This document shows positions 39,970 through 51,902 of a stretch of 64,000 nucleotides of DNA, one piece after another; within the stretch, counting starts at the first letter, position 1; every line of letters begins with the position of its first letter. Origin of the DNA: Monomorium pharaonis (taxonomy: Eukaryota > Arthropoda > Insecta > Hymenoptera > Formicidae). The position numbers and the translations under genes are program-made. Where the stretch lies: NCBI RefSeq assembly GCF_013373865.1, contig NC_050475.1:1-64000 (forward strand), written 5' to 3'. The notes under the pieces were generated by a model that ran no database searches, was not told the DNA's origin, and saw only the letters and a program-made list of their open reading frames with translations.

Positions 39970-42578
39970 CAGCAATTATATAGAACTTTTCCCTCTATAA
40001 ATAGAAGTAGTAGTGATTAAAATAAACTAAAGTAAACAAAAATGAATTAATTACGGCGAAATTGTGTCTTAAACACAGGGAAGCTCGATTGTGCAGATCG
40101 TTCGGCTTGACGAGACAATCGCGGTTCGAGTTGCAAGAAATCCCGCCGAAATTAAAATAAAAAGGAAACAGAAAAATCAAAGGGTTCATTACACTTAACG
40201 TAGCGAGTGTGAAGCGAATGCAAGCGCGGAGGTTGTCCCCGTCGGCAATGCACAATCTTTATATTCTATATATGCATGTATATGCATATCGACACCTCGG
40301 GGCAAGAATGAGCGAAAGCGGAAAATGAGGTGGAAACCCTTTGTTCGCACTTTCACGCGGAGAGGGGCACCGGAGGAAGATTTAACGGGACAGTTTTGTC
40401 CGTTTTTCCATGGCGGGATGACCCTGGGACCAATCCTGACCACGAAGTGTCGATACTTTTCGATTGGGAAAAAATGGGTGAATCCTCTCAATGTTATCTT
40501 CCATCTCTCTCTTCTATCGCTCACGATTAACGTTATCTTCCTGGAGACGTATTGTATCATCGTCCTGTCACTCTCTTTCGCTCTCACTCATTCTCTTCTA
40601 TGAAAAACAGTGTTCATCTTGCTATTGTAATAGTGTCCTCACATTTCTCTATTTTAAAAATCTGTACTTACTATAGTGACAGCGAGACGGCGCAGCGTCG
40701 CCGCATTCGCTATGATTATCGATTAATGTTTTATTATTATTTCGTTTATGCATGCAAGCATCATTATACGTGGGTGTGTGCTTCCGTTCTTCCTTTCCTT
40801 GATTATCCTCTCTTTCTGCGCGAATCTCGGCGTGCGTATATATAATTAATAATATAGTATGTACGTATATATTATATAATAGAGATACATATAAAAGTAT
40901 ATATATATTATATGCGTGTGTATATTGTATCATAGACATGTCGATGTCCATGTAGCATGTCGCTGTCATTCGTTATGTTATTTCGAAATTCCTTTCTAAT
41001 GCGCTAATGAGGTTTTGGCCCTTCGGTCATCCTTGCGTCGTGCTGAGTCGGACCGACTTCTTCTCTGTTGCTTCTTCTTCTTCTTCCTCTTCTTCAGATA
41101 TACACTATTTCGTGGCCTTTTTGCCTTGTCTTTTGCTCTGCTGCGCGAAAGCTGCGTTTTCATTGCTGGCGTTTCGCCTCCATTTCTGCAACTGTTCCTT
41201 TCTTTTGTTTATTCTGCTTTCAGTTTTTTTTCTCGCTGTAACCTGCTCTTTCTCTTTATAATAACGCTTGAAAATTTATTTGCGGTTAATTTAGCAAATT
41301 TTTTTGGTCGTTTGGAAATTTTTTTTGTGAATTCACATGATCGTCGTCGAAGCGTAAGGACAATCCTGACTTTGCATTTTTCGATTTCTTTTTTTAGTTT
41401 GATTGTATATTGAAATTCTTAATCTAATCCCTGATAGATTTTTTTCCGAATTATTCGAAGATTCATCATGGCTGCAACTTCCATTTTTTCTTCTACTTTG
41501 ATTATTTTGAAATTATTAATTTAATTTGTGATCGATGCACTCTTCATTTCCAAACCAAATATTTGAAGGTCCAAATTGATTTCTTTCTCGATGAAGATTC
41601 ATGTCGTTTTGATTATTTTGAAATGTTTAATCCCTATTCCATATTTTTTCTTTAATTGCAATATTTGAAAATTCAAATCAAGTCCTTCAATTCTTTAGGA
41701 TAAAAAATAATGCTTTGATTATCCTTTCAAAATTGCAACTTAATTTATCTGTAAAGATATTAAAAGTTTTCTCTTTTTTCTTGAGAATCAACATACTCTT
41801 TACATTTTATTCACTCATTGCTTTCTACAGACTGTACTGCTTGTATGTCGCTGAAAAAGGTTGCGCGTTTTGTTAAATCTTCTATTGCTGTTCTTTTTCC
41901 TCGATTCACTTTCTCTACACCTAATTTATTCCCGTCATTACGTTAGCACGGACGAGAAATCACGAAGTGAATTACGCTGCGAGTCGAGAGAATCCTGAGA
42001 AAAATCTTACATCGATAAACACGGTAGTTGCGATAGAGATTCAATTATAACATAAATCTGTTGCTTCGATCGAAAAACTTGCAAATAATTTTAAAAAATT
42101 GGATGTTGTCGAGAGACAGTTTCAACCTCACTACTCGCGAAATCAACGGATAAAAGATTTCAGATTACCTATGTGATTTTTATACCGCGATTCTGTTAAG
42201 ACGCGGTTCCAATAGATATGTTCAAATCTGGTCGAATGTAGACGTGTATAAGAGTGAGTTGAGCACGAAAAGTCCATCTTTCAAGAAATGCTTAGAGGAT
42301 GTAATAGGAATTCCGCGTTCAATTTTGTTGTGAGTAATGGTCCCGTTTAAATCATCGTGCACACGCTGACTTATTTCCTCGTCAGAATATTATCAAATTG
42401 CGAGGAAACGAGAGATCGCAGTCATATAGATATCTCACCAGGATTCGCTCGATTCACGGTAATATGTACACAGCGTAGTTTATGTATACATGTATGTATG
42501 TACAACGTGCATTTCGACTTGCGCTATGTAGTTGGTCGGTATTATGTGGCCGGAGGATAATGTTGTAAAGCAGATCGG

Positions 42579-43074
42579 TTAACCCGGCAGTGGTACGGCC
42601 CAAAATTATCGTCGGGTCGGCGGTTACCGTGAAGACTTTTCGCGGTCTCCTCCCAAGAAAGCCATCGCGAGTCAGCTTCCGAAGCGTCTTCGTGTATCAT
42701 TATTGGATCCAATTCATGTTTATTCGTTATTTTATTCTTAAGTAACATTTCCTTAATCTGATTAAATCTATAAGTTATGAATTTTGTAACTTTTCAATTA
42801 AGATGCGTGCTCCGCTCGAGCACAGTTCACGCACTGTTCACATCAAATGGAATTAAATGATCGGAAAAAAAATCGATGGTGTTTTACGTATGTGTATATA
42901 TATATTTTTTTTGCATTATTATTTATTGTTTAAAATAATCGGAACATGATCGATATGCACTAATATATAGTCGCCTTACTATATATACATATATATACAC
43001 ATATACATATATATGTATATATATTAATTAACGTAAAGAGCACCTGAAGACAAATGATACCACTGCCGGGCTAA
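42579..43074. mobile_element. piggyBac-like MITE, 488 bp, 13-bp TIRs at TTAA
   Basis: CCCGGCAGTGGTA (42583-42595) and its exact reverse complement TACCACTGCCGGG (43058-43070) end the element. The left flank is TTAA (42579-42582). The right flank is CTAA (43071-43074), one change from TTAA. CCC...GGG ends of about 13 bp with a TTAA target duplication are the signature of piggyBac-superfamily elements. No transposase is encoded between them, so it is non-autonomous. The decayed right TTAA suggests an old insertion. Confidence 0.75.
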
Positions 43075-43666
43075 AAGCGGCGTCTGAGCGATTATCGGCG
43101 GTAGTATAAATAACGCTGTTTTATGTATTACGGGTATAAAACGGTAGTTTTCTTTTCCCGGGAGTGTATGCGTCGTGTTTCGAAAAAATCGGTATCGCCG
43201 CAAGCAGGGAAAATCGCACGCGCGTGATCTACGGACGCTGACAACTGTTATCCGCGTATATGACGGATCAACAGTGCGACACATTTTCACGGAACCGTAG
43301 GAAGAATGAACAAGCGCATCACGCACGAATGTAAAACTAGAATTAGCAGAAAAAAGGGAAAATTAACAACGGAACGTAACGCGTGAGCGAAGAACAAGAG
43401 CCCTGGTTCCCGAATCGTGTTCCGAAGAAGTCCTTCCGCCGATCGCTCGAGCGTTCTGCCGGAGCTGATTCTATCTTCTTTTTTTGCTCGGTGCAACAAG
43501 TGAATTAAACAAAGACAAAAAAAATAAGAAATAAAGAAAAAACCAAGATTAAAAATACGGAAGGAAAACGCGAACAACTATTCTTTTCTCTCTTTTTTTG
43601 TGCGCCTGGCAGCATTTTTTTTTACTTTTCCTTTCTTTTAATTTCATAGAATTCTTGTAAAACTTA

Positions 43667-43674
43667 TGAGGTAG
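43667..43674 (-). promoter_or_regulatory. let-7 8-mer seed match (CTACCTCA) in Imp orientation
   Basis: TGAGGTAG on the + strand gives CTACCTCA in a - strand RNA, a full 8-mer let-7 target (seed plus A1). A given 8-mer is expected once in about 65 kb. let-7 control of Imp mRNA is known in Drosophila and in vertebrate IGF2BP genes. Whether this DNA lies in the Imp transcript is not shown by the sequence. Confidence 0.4.
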
Positions 43675-44391
43675 CGATGGTATTACGTAAATTCCCTGTT
43701 TATTCATTCCTCTCGCGCAAGCACGGAGTGAAAGGAAAGAAAAAAAAAGAAATCGTTTCCTTCTTTTGTATGCGGGATATTTTCCACTCCGTGTGCGGAG
43801 CTTTCTCGCTTTCTCCCGGAAACGGCTATTTTGGGTTTTAGTATTATTAATCTCGCCACTCGACATTATTTCCAGATGTCCGATCGGTCGCCTCATCTCA
43901 ATGTTGGCAGTGTGTTGAACAGCCTTATATGTAAGATATAGTTACTATCAAGAGAAACAATCGGTAGATCGCTTGTACCTTGAATCGAACCCGATCGCAC
44001 AGTGAAATTTAACCGTTCATTTTTTTTGTGAGAAAATTTGCAGTCTCTACTTGTTTTATGACGATAGATCTCGCAAGCTTTATATTTCACTTATGAAATA
44101 TTTCCAAATGACAAAAGACACGATTTTCGCAATTGCCTGGCAATTTCTCGACGATGTTAGAAGGCTTAATTTCTAAGGAATCTTTTTCCATTTCGTTATT
44201 TCGAATGGAACGGGTGATTTTTTACCGTGCGATCGCTTTTTTGTGGATGTGATCGTTCCTTAGCATATATAATCAGTCGCAAAAGTTCGGTAGCAAAGTG
44301 AGACGAGGCACACCTGTGCGGAAAACTGTGTACAAAAATGTCGCTCAATTTTTGCGCTCTCTCACCTTCTCTCTTGCTCATTCATTCGCTT

Positions 44392-44440
44392 ACACACCCA
44401 CACACACACACACACACACATACACACACACACACATATA
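44392..44440. repeat. (CA)n microsatellite
   Basis: About 22 CA units interrupted by CCA and TA. Open frames here give Thr-His repeats only. Confidence 0.85.
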
Positions 44441-45939
44441 CACATTCTTACTCTTGCTTTCTCTCAATCTCATTCACCCGATTCATTCGCCCCGTTCGAC
44501 GAACGGCTATTTACGGGTTGCACATAATCTGGCACGTCGACTAATCATCCGCCTCACGTTAATTAAGTTTAAGCTTTACATATAATATATATCTATGTAC
44601 AACAGATGTATAGTGTATATGCGCTGCGTAACTATGTATACATAGGTATATTTCTCGGGGATCATCGGGGGAAGGATAAATGCAGTGTAGAGAATAAGTT
44701 ACATATCCGCGCGGCTCTCCATCATAATGCCCATTATTGGCAACAATAGGATAATAATAGATAATACACCGGAAGTCCCTTCAAGGGACTCCCTCCGTCG
44801 TCATTACTTCTCCATTTTTACTCTCTCTGTCACACTCTACTTCTCTAGCATCGCGCTTAGATCACTTTACGAATTACATTACATTTTCCACACACGTTTC
44901 TTCATTCTCTTAGCTTAGTTAGTAAGCGCCATTCTTCTTCTCATCCCTCTCTGTTTTTCTCTCACTGTCCTTATCATCTGGAGGCGCGACATCACGCCCA
45001 AGAAGCTTATCTGATATATTATCTGTTTAGCGATATCAATCTGTCACAGTAATAACAATGCCCAAGTGTGTATAATAAGGCCTTCGATTGCCGCCACGTG
45101 CCCGGTCCCAGAATTATTTCCCTGCGCCGAAAATACCGATCGTCCCTATTTGATTTTTTTTTCATAAACGGACGTCCAGTCGCACCCAAAGTATCTGGAT
45201 AAAAAGTCGAAAAAAAGATAAGACACATAACCTCTGTACAATCTTTAATATTTCATTAGTATAATTGAGAGCAATTTTGTAATTGTTTCCTGTTGAATTT
45301 TTGAGTACACTCGATTATTATCGTAAAATGTCAATTTACAATTTATCCAGATAGCTTCGAAACAATCGCGACGTCTGGTCGCGCATTTTCGTTAGTCCGT
45401 CGAGGAACGAGACCACATCTCCATCCTCGAGCGAAACTCGCGAGCAAATCCGCAAAGAGCGATCCTTTTCCCATTGAAATTTTTCCGGCGGCCTTATATC
45501 ACCGTTTCTTGCACCCGAAATCGCACTTACTCCAAATATCTATCGAAACCCTAATACTAAAGCCCAAAATAATCTACCTCTCCTGACTGCAATCTGCCAT
45601 CTCTGTTTTACTTTTGCTTTTGTCAATCACCCCCCAAACTTAGATGCGAACGCGACCCTCGTTCCACTTACGGGCGCGAGAAGCGCGTGACGCATAGTAT
45701 TTAATATTAGAAATCGGTTTTAAATCACTTCTTATCGCTATTATTACTTATTAGTCGCTATTTATTAATTAAAGACAAGTATCCTGCAATCTGTTTGAAT
45801 TCCAAACGGGCCGCGGTCGCGCGACCCTGGACGCGAGTTGTCTTTCTCTAAGCGTTACTGGCGAACGCGATCGCGGTGATGCGGGATCGATCGTCCGGAT
45901 TCTGCATGCCGGAATACATGTACCTATAATGTATCTATG

Positions 45940-45941
<2 letters not shown>

Positions 45942-45980
<39 letters not shown>
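45942..45980. repeat. (AT)n microsatellite
   Basis: About 19 uninterrupted AT units. Confidence 0.9.
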
Positions 45981-45982
<2 letters not shown>

Positions 45983-46394
45983 TTTTATAATATATCAATA
46001 TATCTTGTCAGTGAATCGTGAGTAATGCCGGTAAGAGAGTAATACGGAATAATTCGGTTGAGAGAAATGATTGCTTTCTCATTTCTCTCCCCTTTCTATT
46101 TCCGGATGTGCTATGCGCTACTGTGTTATACAAGGAAGTTCCTCCATTCCATAAAATCGAGGAGTATCGACCAAGCCGATCGAAATCCCAACCATTTCCA
46201 GCCTTTCTTAGAAGGTCTTCGTGAGAGATCCTGTCGTTAATCGATATTTAGCAGGCAACTTCTGAATGCCGTTTCGATCGATTTTATCGTCCCTCGAGGG
46301 ATTTCGCCATCGATGATAAAAGAAGAGGACTCTCTAACTCTCACTTCGGAGGAACTCCCGTATTGTATGCGTATTGGCATTCGGCTTTGAAGAT

Positions 46395-46417
46395 CGGACG
46401 CATTTGGATGCCGTCCG
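46395..46417. other. 9-bp hairpin with TTGG loop
   Basis: CGGACGCAT (46395-46403) pairs with ATG-C-CGTCCG (46408-46417, one bulged C) around loop TTGG. It is small, GC-rich and isolated in pyrimidine-rich sequence. Confidence 0.45.
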
Positions 46418-47762
46418 CAGAGAGTTGTGCTGCGTTCACGACTTGGTTCTGGATTGCGATTGATCGATCAATAAAAAAAACGAGAGCATCTTGGCTCGAG
46501 CATCTCGTTTGTCTGACTCTTTCTTCCTGTCTCTCTCCCTTGTCTGAGTGTATCTTTCGTGGAAAGTCCGATATATACTGCGAATCGCGTAGCTGTTACG
46601 CGTTAGACGCTCTCTTTATTTTCTTTCGTTTTTTTTTTGTTAGCTTTATACCCTTTTCTTGCTCGCAGGCGTGCTTGCCTGAGGTTCTGCCGTCTGTGCA
46701 CTTTTTGTTTCCTCTTGCGATTTCACTCTCGTAAGCGATATGATGCGCGTGTTAATTGTCGTGCATCGTCACGCATTTGCGCGAGTTCTGTTCTACTTGC
46801 TGAAGAATGTTCGGCGATGTCCTGCAGAAAACGTCGATTCTTTACTGATGTAGCGATACAAAACTGCGTCTGATAATGAAAGAACATGACGGGGGTCCGA
46901 ATAAAACTACGTTGTGCGAGAGTCATTGGAGACACGTTGACGATGTTAGAACGCGCGTTCAAAGAAAAATGGAACACTTATCTTTCGAGGCTTATAGGTA
47001 GTTGAAATATTCTTTTACTTTTCTTTACTGATTGATTCTTCTAATTGCGTGTTGTTTTTTTATGACGATGATATTTCTGCCTTCTCATTCGGCGGAATGA
47101 CGTTAAATTTTACGTTTTTTTCGCATAAATATCCTATTTTTAGATTAAACTGCCGGAATAGTACAATCTTAGCCGAGCTTAGTATAATTTTCACTTTTTA
47201 CGCGCTTTTCGACAGTAAAATACTCTAGAATACTAACATTTAGCAATAAATCGATTTTGTACATTTGTTTGTCGATATCTCTACCAGTAGATTAAGTTAT
47301 ATTTCTCGCCTCTAACGTTTCGTGCGCTTCGCGGGCGCGCGCAATAATTTATAACGTTAAAAATTTTCTTTCTTTTTTAAGTTATTATTATATTAATAAT
47401 TTTATCTATCTCATCGTTTGTTATTTTGTTTGATTTGTACATTCTCTCGAGCGTGCGAGCGGGTTGTCTCTCTCTCTCTCTCCCTTTGTCTTCCCTTTTT
47501 TTTTTTAATTTTAATGCGTTTTCTGAATGCTTGAGGAATCGGCCGAATGTTTCCTTCTTCTTGATCAAAGAGGCTGTTACTGTTTGCTTGTCTTCTGAAA
47601 AGTACAACTTCCAACTCTTTTTTTTTTCGTTCTTTTCTCTTAATTTTTTGATTCAAAACTTTTTCCAAAAAATTAATCGCAACGAAAGTATCTGAACTGA
47701 AAGACCCGATGAACGAGCGAAAGGTGTGAGTTTTCGTATGCGGGGGCACATTAATCTGTCCG

Positions 47763-47966
47763 CGGGAAAAACGCAGCGATTAATTTATATACACATTTTC
47801 GCCAAATTTGTATACACATTCGTGTGAACACTGTGTATCTACAGAAATGTTTGAATAACTTTGAAGCAACATTCCAATTTTTTTGCACCAGATATCGGCG
47901 ACATGACTTTAACAAAAAAAAGTCTGTTTCTTTCCTAAAGATGATCGGACGCTGCGTTTTTTCCCG
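47763..47966. repeat. Inverted repeat pair, 16/17 nt, spanning 204 bp
   Basis: CGGGAAAAACGCAGCG (47763-47778) and CGCTGCGTTTTTTCCCG (47950-47966) are reverse complements apart from one extra base in the A/T run. They could be decayed ends of a small MITE or the base of a long RNA hairpin. No clear target duplication was seen. Confidence 0.55.
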
Positions 47967-48610
47967 GAGCAAAAGCTTCATTCATTTTTCAATTTAGAAA
48001 GAGATATTCCAAAAGAGGGCGGGTGGGCGATGGTACCCATTGAAAGCCGACTCGACGAGGTCCAGACGAAGTATATCCCTTATGGGCCTCTCCTCGGCGA
48101 CGACGGGTCTCTGTAATAGGGGCGATTCGCGTGTCTCGCTTCGCGTCGTGCTTCTTCTCACAAGTGTCCGGACTGTTCTCCCTTCATCGACTCGAAATTT
48201 TGAAAGTACGGGCCAAAAAGGAAATCAAAAAGATGACGCGTGATATGACATTGGTCTCGAAGTAGCGTAAATGATTCATTCATCGACCGTGAGAATAAAC
48301 GAGGGCTTGATTCCGTATTTGCTATCCTCCCATTCTGCATCTTTCCCTTTGCTTATTATTATCTGCGCTTCACTGTAATTGTTCTCTTGCATTTTCTGCC
48401 TCTGTTATACCGTTGCATCTTGTTCTATTCGGCAATCTATTGCTGTGTTGTACTGGTTTTGCGAACGTGTTTCTCTTGTCCCTTGGCACTTCCTTCCGTT
48501 TCGCAACTTCTTTCTTCTTTACAAGCTTTAATACAAATCTCTCCCTCTCTCTCTCACTACTTCTTCCTCCATCTTTCATCATTTAAATATTTACGCTTGA
48601 TAAATAACCG

Positions 48611-48710
48611 CGTGGCACGGGTCTGGGCGAGGTCCCTCGCATAAAACTGCGAGGTTCCTGGACCGGGCACCGTCTCGCCGACGGCCTCGCCAAACAGACC
48701 CGTGGCCGCC
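48611..48710. ncRNA. Candidate structured RNA element, three-way junction
   Basis: A GC-rich 100-nt island in AT-rich DNA. The outer stem has 10 perfect bp: CACGGGTCTG (48616-48625) with CAGACCCGTG (48695-48704). It is extended by 7 bp, GGCGAGG (48626-48632) with CCTCGCC (48685-48691), across an AAA internal bulge. Inside are two hairpins. One is CCTCGCA-TAAAAC-TGCGAGG (48635-48654, 7 bp, 6-nt loop). The other is CCGTC-TCGCC-GACGG (48670-48684, 5 bp, 5-nt loop). All four helices are free of mismatches. It is not a tRNA (wrong arm sizes, no T loop). It could act in RNA of either strand; in Imp orientation it would be a 3' UTR element. Confidence 0.55.
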
Positions 48711-49885
48711 ACTTCTTCGAAATATATTATTAAATATAATATACAAATTTATATCCCACTAAAAAATCTCCTTCACGTCGTAATCTTTTTCCCCCCCTCC
48801 TAAAAGCGAGCGAGCACAGCGCAAAAAGCTGCGCGCCTCATCCCCCCGATTAACTCTTATAATCCTCTCTCTATAACGTTAATTTATCCGTTTTCCCGCG
48901 AAAATCATTTCATTTTGCCACTCCTCTCTCTCCTTCTTTTATCTTACATTAAAAAAAACTCTCTCTTTGTTTTCTCACCTTAATATCGTAAAAATTCATT
49001 AAGTTATTAAAAACATCTAACAAAAAAAATGAAAAAGAAAGATTCACTTAGAGTCTCCCCAACAATGTATCAAAAATAAATCTACGTTCTCAGACTCGTT
49101 TTCCTCTTTCATTCTATTTTCGATTTTTTCTTTGTTCTCCTTTACTCGTGTGCTACTTCGGCGCTTTATCCTTGCACGATGCAGCGGAATAGAAGACTCG
49201 CATTTTCGTCGCGCATTCTGTAACCGATATGTAACTGATTCTCGCTTTGCTTTCGAACAATTAAATTTTGTTCTTATATTCACAAAAATGTCAGTGTTAT
49301 ATTTAATTTTTATTATAAGATTCTTGTTTCATCTATAAGCCTTAGATCTAGAAATAGATAAACATTTAATCGAGTCTGCGAGCTTCTACGCCCATTTTTT
49401 TAAGAAAACGATAAAGAGTCGGTTATAAACTATAGTTAACGTTAACCAATGTTTATAAAAACCGCTTTTTATTGAATTGAAAAAAAAGATATATACTCGA
49501 TCAAATTGCAATCAAGAGTCAATAATCGATGTTGAAATTAGATTAATTAAAAGCAGACATCAATTAATGTTTATCTTCTTTTCCAAAACTTAGAAGAAAC
49601 AAAAATTGTATAATAAATAAAACTAATTAACATTTTTATTACTTGGATATTATCGATTTGAAAAAGCAAAATGCGAATCGGTTAGGCACATATTTAGTAA
49701 TTAAAATCGAAGATGCGCTACAATGTGCGTCTTCGTATGCCGCTTCAAAGAGCTCTTATCGATTAACACCCGCGAAATATTCGCACACTCCAAAAATTTA
49801 ATTTCCGATCTTTTTCCGAAAGAAAAAAAAAAAGAATAAAGATCGATTAAGCACACGATGTTTCACCTCTCGTTCCATATCTCTT

Positions 49886-50083
49886 TTAAATCTTGATTAT
49901 CTTATTTATCCTTAACACCTCGTGCATCTTTGTACTAAACACATACCGAACGCCGAGAATGTAAATCGACGGATCCGTGGGATCCGTCGTGTCGCCAGAC
50001 GTAGATGCCCCGATGGGGTTCCACATGCTGATACCGGTGTTGCCTCGGTTGCGCGCCGATATGAGCTCGATAATTGCCAATCA
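49886..50083 (-). other. Possible coding exon or gene fragment (Atg4-like end), uncertain
   Basis: An open frame on the - strand runs from just after a stop (50083) and reads ...DPTDPSIYILGVR up to a good splice donor CG|GTATGT at about 49947. The pattern P-x-[IV]-[YW]-[IL]-L-G-x-x-Y resembles the start of the Atg4 cysteine protease domain. No partner exons with the next Atg4 motifs were found on either side, and several frames are open here because of GC content. It may be an isolated or relic exon, or chance. Confidence 0.15.
49967..49989. other. Perfect 10-bp hairpin
   Basis: CGACGGATCC (49967-49976), loop GTG, GGATCCGTCG (49980-49989). A smaller CCCC-GAT-GGGG hairpin lies about 15-25 bp to the right. 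It overlaps the uncertain open frame at 49886-50083. Confidence 0.55.
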
Positions 50084-50812
50084 ATCGTGAAATATATCGT
50101 CCCGCATTCCTGCCGGACGATAACTCGTGTAACAATTACTTGATAATCCAAGTAAATACGAAACAATGAAATCGGTGTTCGTCATGTTCGTTCAAATCTT
50201 TGAGAACAAATCGAGCTCTGATCGGCGCGAGACCGTGCGCTGTGATTGATTAGTCCGTTGTATTTGTTTCCTTGGTCATGCTTAACGACCGCTCTGCAGG
50301 GTCGGTTTTCTCGACTTCGAATCTGATTTGATTCATCGCATTCTCGCTGCCTCCGCCTCATCTACCTGCCGCGCGATCGATCGTCTGAAACCTCTCTCTT
50401 TCTCTCTTCCTGTCTGTCTCTTTTTTCTCTTTTCCCCCATACCGCTCTAAAAGCGTCACTTCGGAATGTCTTTAGAACTCGACACAGCGACTCTTGGCGC
50501 GTGACTCGATCACTAGTATACCAGGTACAGCAAGAATCGATATTGTCTTTGATGGGCGCTACATCACTGTTTAAGAACGACTTCACAACGCAAAACCACA
50601 TCCCACGATCTTCTCCCACCTCCTCGAATTACCTTCGATTCTGAAATGAATCTCTGGCTCTGTGAAACGAGATATAATAGTGACCGAATTGCACGTGCTG
50701 AAAGTCGCGATATCGATGCGAGATCAAGATCGTTGCGCTCCGCGGTTCTCCGCGCCCGATCCTGCGTGCCTCTAACAGCTATAATTTTCAAAAATTATGG
50801 GGTTCGCAGGCT

Positions 50813-50914
50813 CGCCGGGGGACGCCTCGCGGAGGCTCCGTCTCGACGCTCGTCTCGGCGACACACCATCCGCGGCGAGAGTAAATGTCGCGATTAAACG
50901 TCGCGACATCTCGC
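50813..50914. other. GC-rich tandem hairpin element 3
   Basis: Two neighbouring folds. In the first, TCGCCG (50813-50818) pairs with CGGCGA (50856-50861), enclosing GCCTC-GCG-GAGGC (50824-50836). In the second, ATGTCGCGA (50885-50893) pairs with TCGCGACAT (50901-50909), 9 bp with a 7-nt loop, and GCGAG/CTCGC pairs outside it (50875-50879 with 50910-50914). The surrounding DNA is pyrimidine-rich. Confidence 0.5.
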
Positions 50915-51655
50915 TCTCCCGTCTTATACCTGTATTTTCTTTTTTCTCCTTTTCTATCTCTTGCCTATCTCTCACGTTAAGCCTGATTCTTCCTTACTTT
51001 TTTTCTTCGCCTTTCCTCGCCGTTTATAATTTCTAATCAGTAATCAAATTACTTATCAATTAATAATTATTATTCAACACACGCACACTCACACATTATT
51101 ACATTCATGGTAAAAGTAAAAATCCCTGAAAAGTTTTGTCGGTTCACTTTTAGTCCCTTACGTCCCCTCCTTCGCTCGCCGTCTCTCTTTTGCTTCCTTT
51201 TTGTTTCTTTCTTTCTTTCTCGCTGTTATTCGTTGCGTACCGACAGTCGCTTTTTCATTCTTTCCGTGTGTTCGAGAAACATTCTTTAACGCTCTTTGAA
51301 AACGTGGCATCCATGTCGATATTTACTATACGACGGTTACTATACGATCAGACTTTCGTTTCTTCTCTCAATTTCCTTCCCGTTCTTGTTTCTTTCGTCT
51401 TCTTCGTCATCAATCACTCACGTGCCAAGCGACTTGATGTCTGTCGGCGTTGTCTTCGACATCTTGATGGCTACTTGTCGATTTCCCCTCCCACTTTCAC
51501 GTATCTGATCCTTCTCTCTCTTTCTCTCTGTTTCTCCTACTCTCACTTTCGTGGCTTTTGGTGAGGAACTTGAGATGAATATAGCGTACACGACGCATTT
51601 CACTTCACTAATACGAAATAATTCATAGTCGCTTCTTTGGTATTACGTGCGAGGA

Positions 51656-51677
51656 GGGGCGGGTTGGGGCGCGGGGG
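51656..51677 (+). other. G-quadruplex motif
   Basis: Four G runs (GGGG, GGG, GGGG, GGGGG) separated by C, TT and CGC fit the G3+N1-7 rule on the + strand. A - strand transcript would carry the C-rich complement. Confidence 0.6.
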
Positions 51678-51902
51678 TCGCTTCTATTCTCATCTCCTCC
51701 TGAGGCATTCTGGCTTACGTTTACGACCGGCAATGGGTCGCCGTTCCGCGGTATACACGGAATATTTCGGTATTATTTAAGTCTCGTATTATCATTCAAC
51801 GTCTCAGAATTGTGTATAAAAAAACTGTACCTGATTTGTTTTTTTGCTTTCCCTTTTTTTTTTTTAAAGAAAAACCGCTTTCCTCCTGTACTAGTAAGAA
51901 GT

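Noticed and set aside
39712..39975. Poly-Ser (+) and poly-Thr (-) open frames
   Set aside because: Artefact of the (AGT)n microsatellite; no flanking domain or splice context.
42542..42748. 68-aa - strand frame overlapping the piggyBac-like element
   Set aside because: It starts in flanking DNA, crosses the element end and shows no transposase motif.
43975..43992. B-box-like GGTTCGATTC on the - strand
   Set aside because: No A box or tRNA-like fold at the required distance.
47325..47342. Second GC-rich hairpin resembling a Helitron end
   Set aside because: The stem is imperfect and no CTRR follows at the right distance on either strand.
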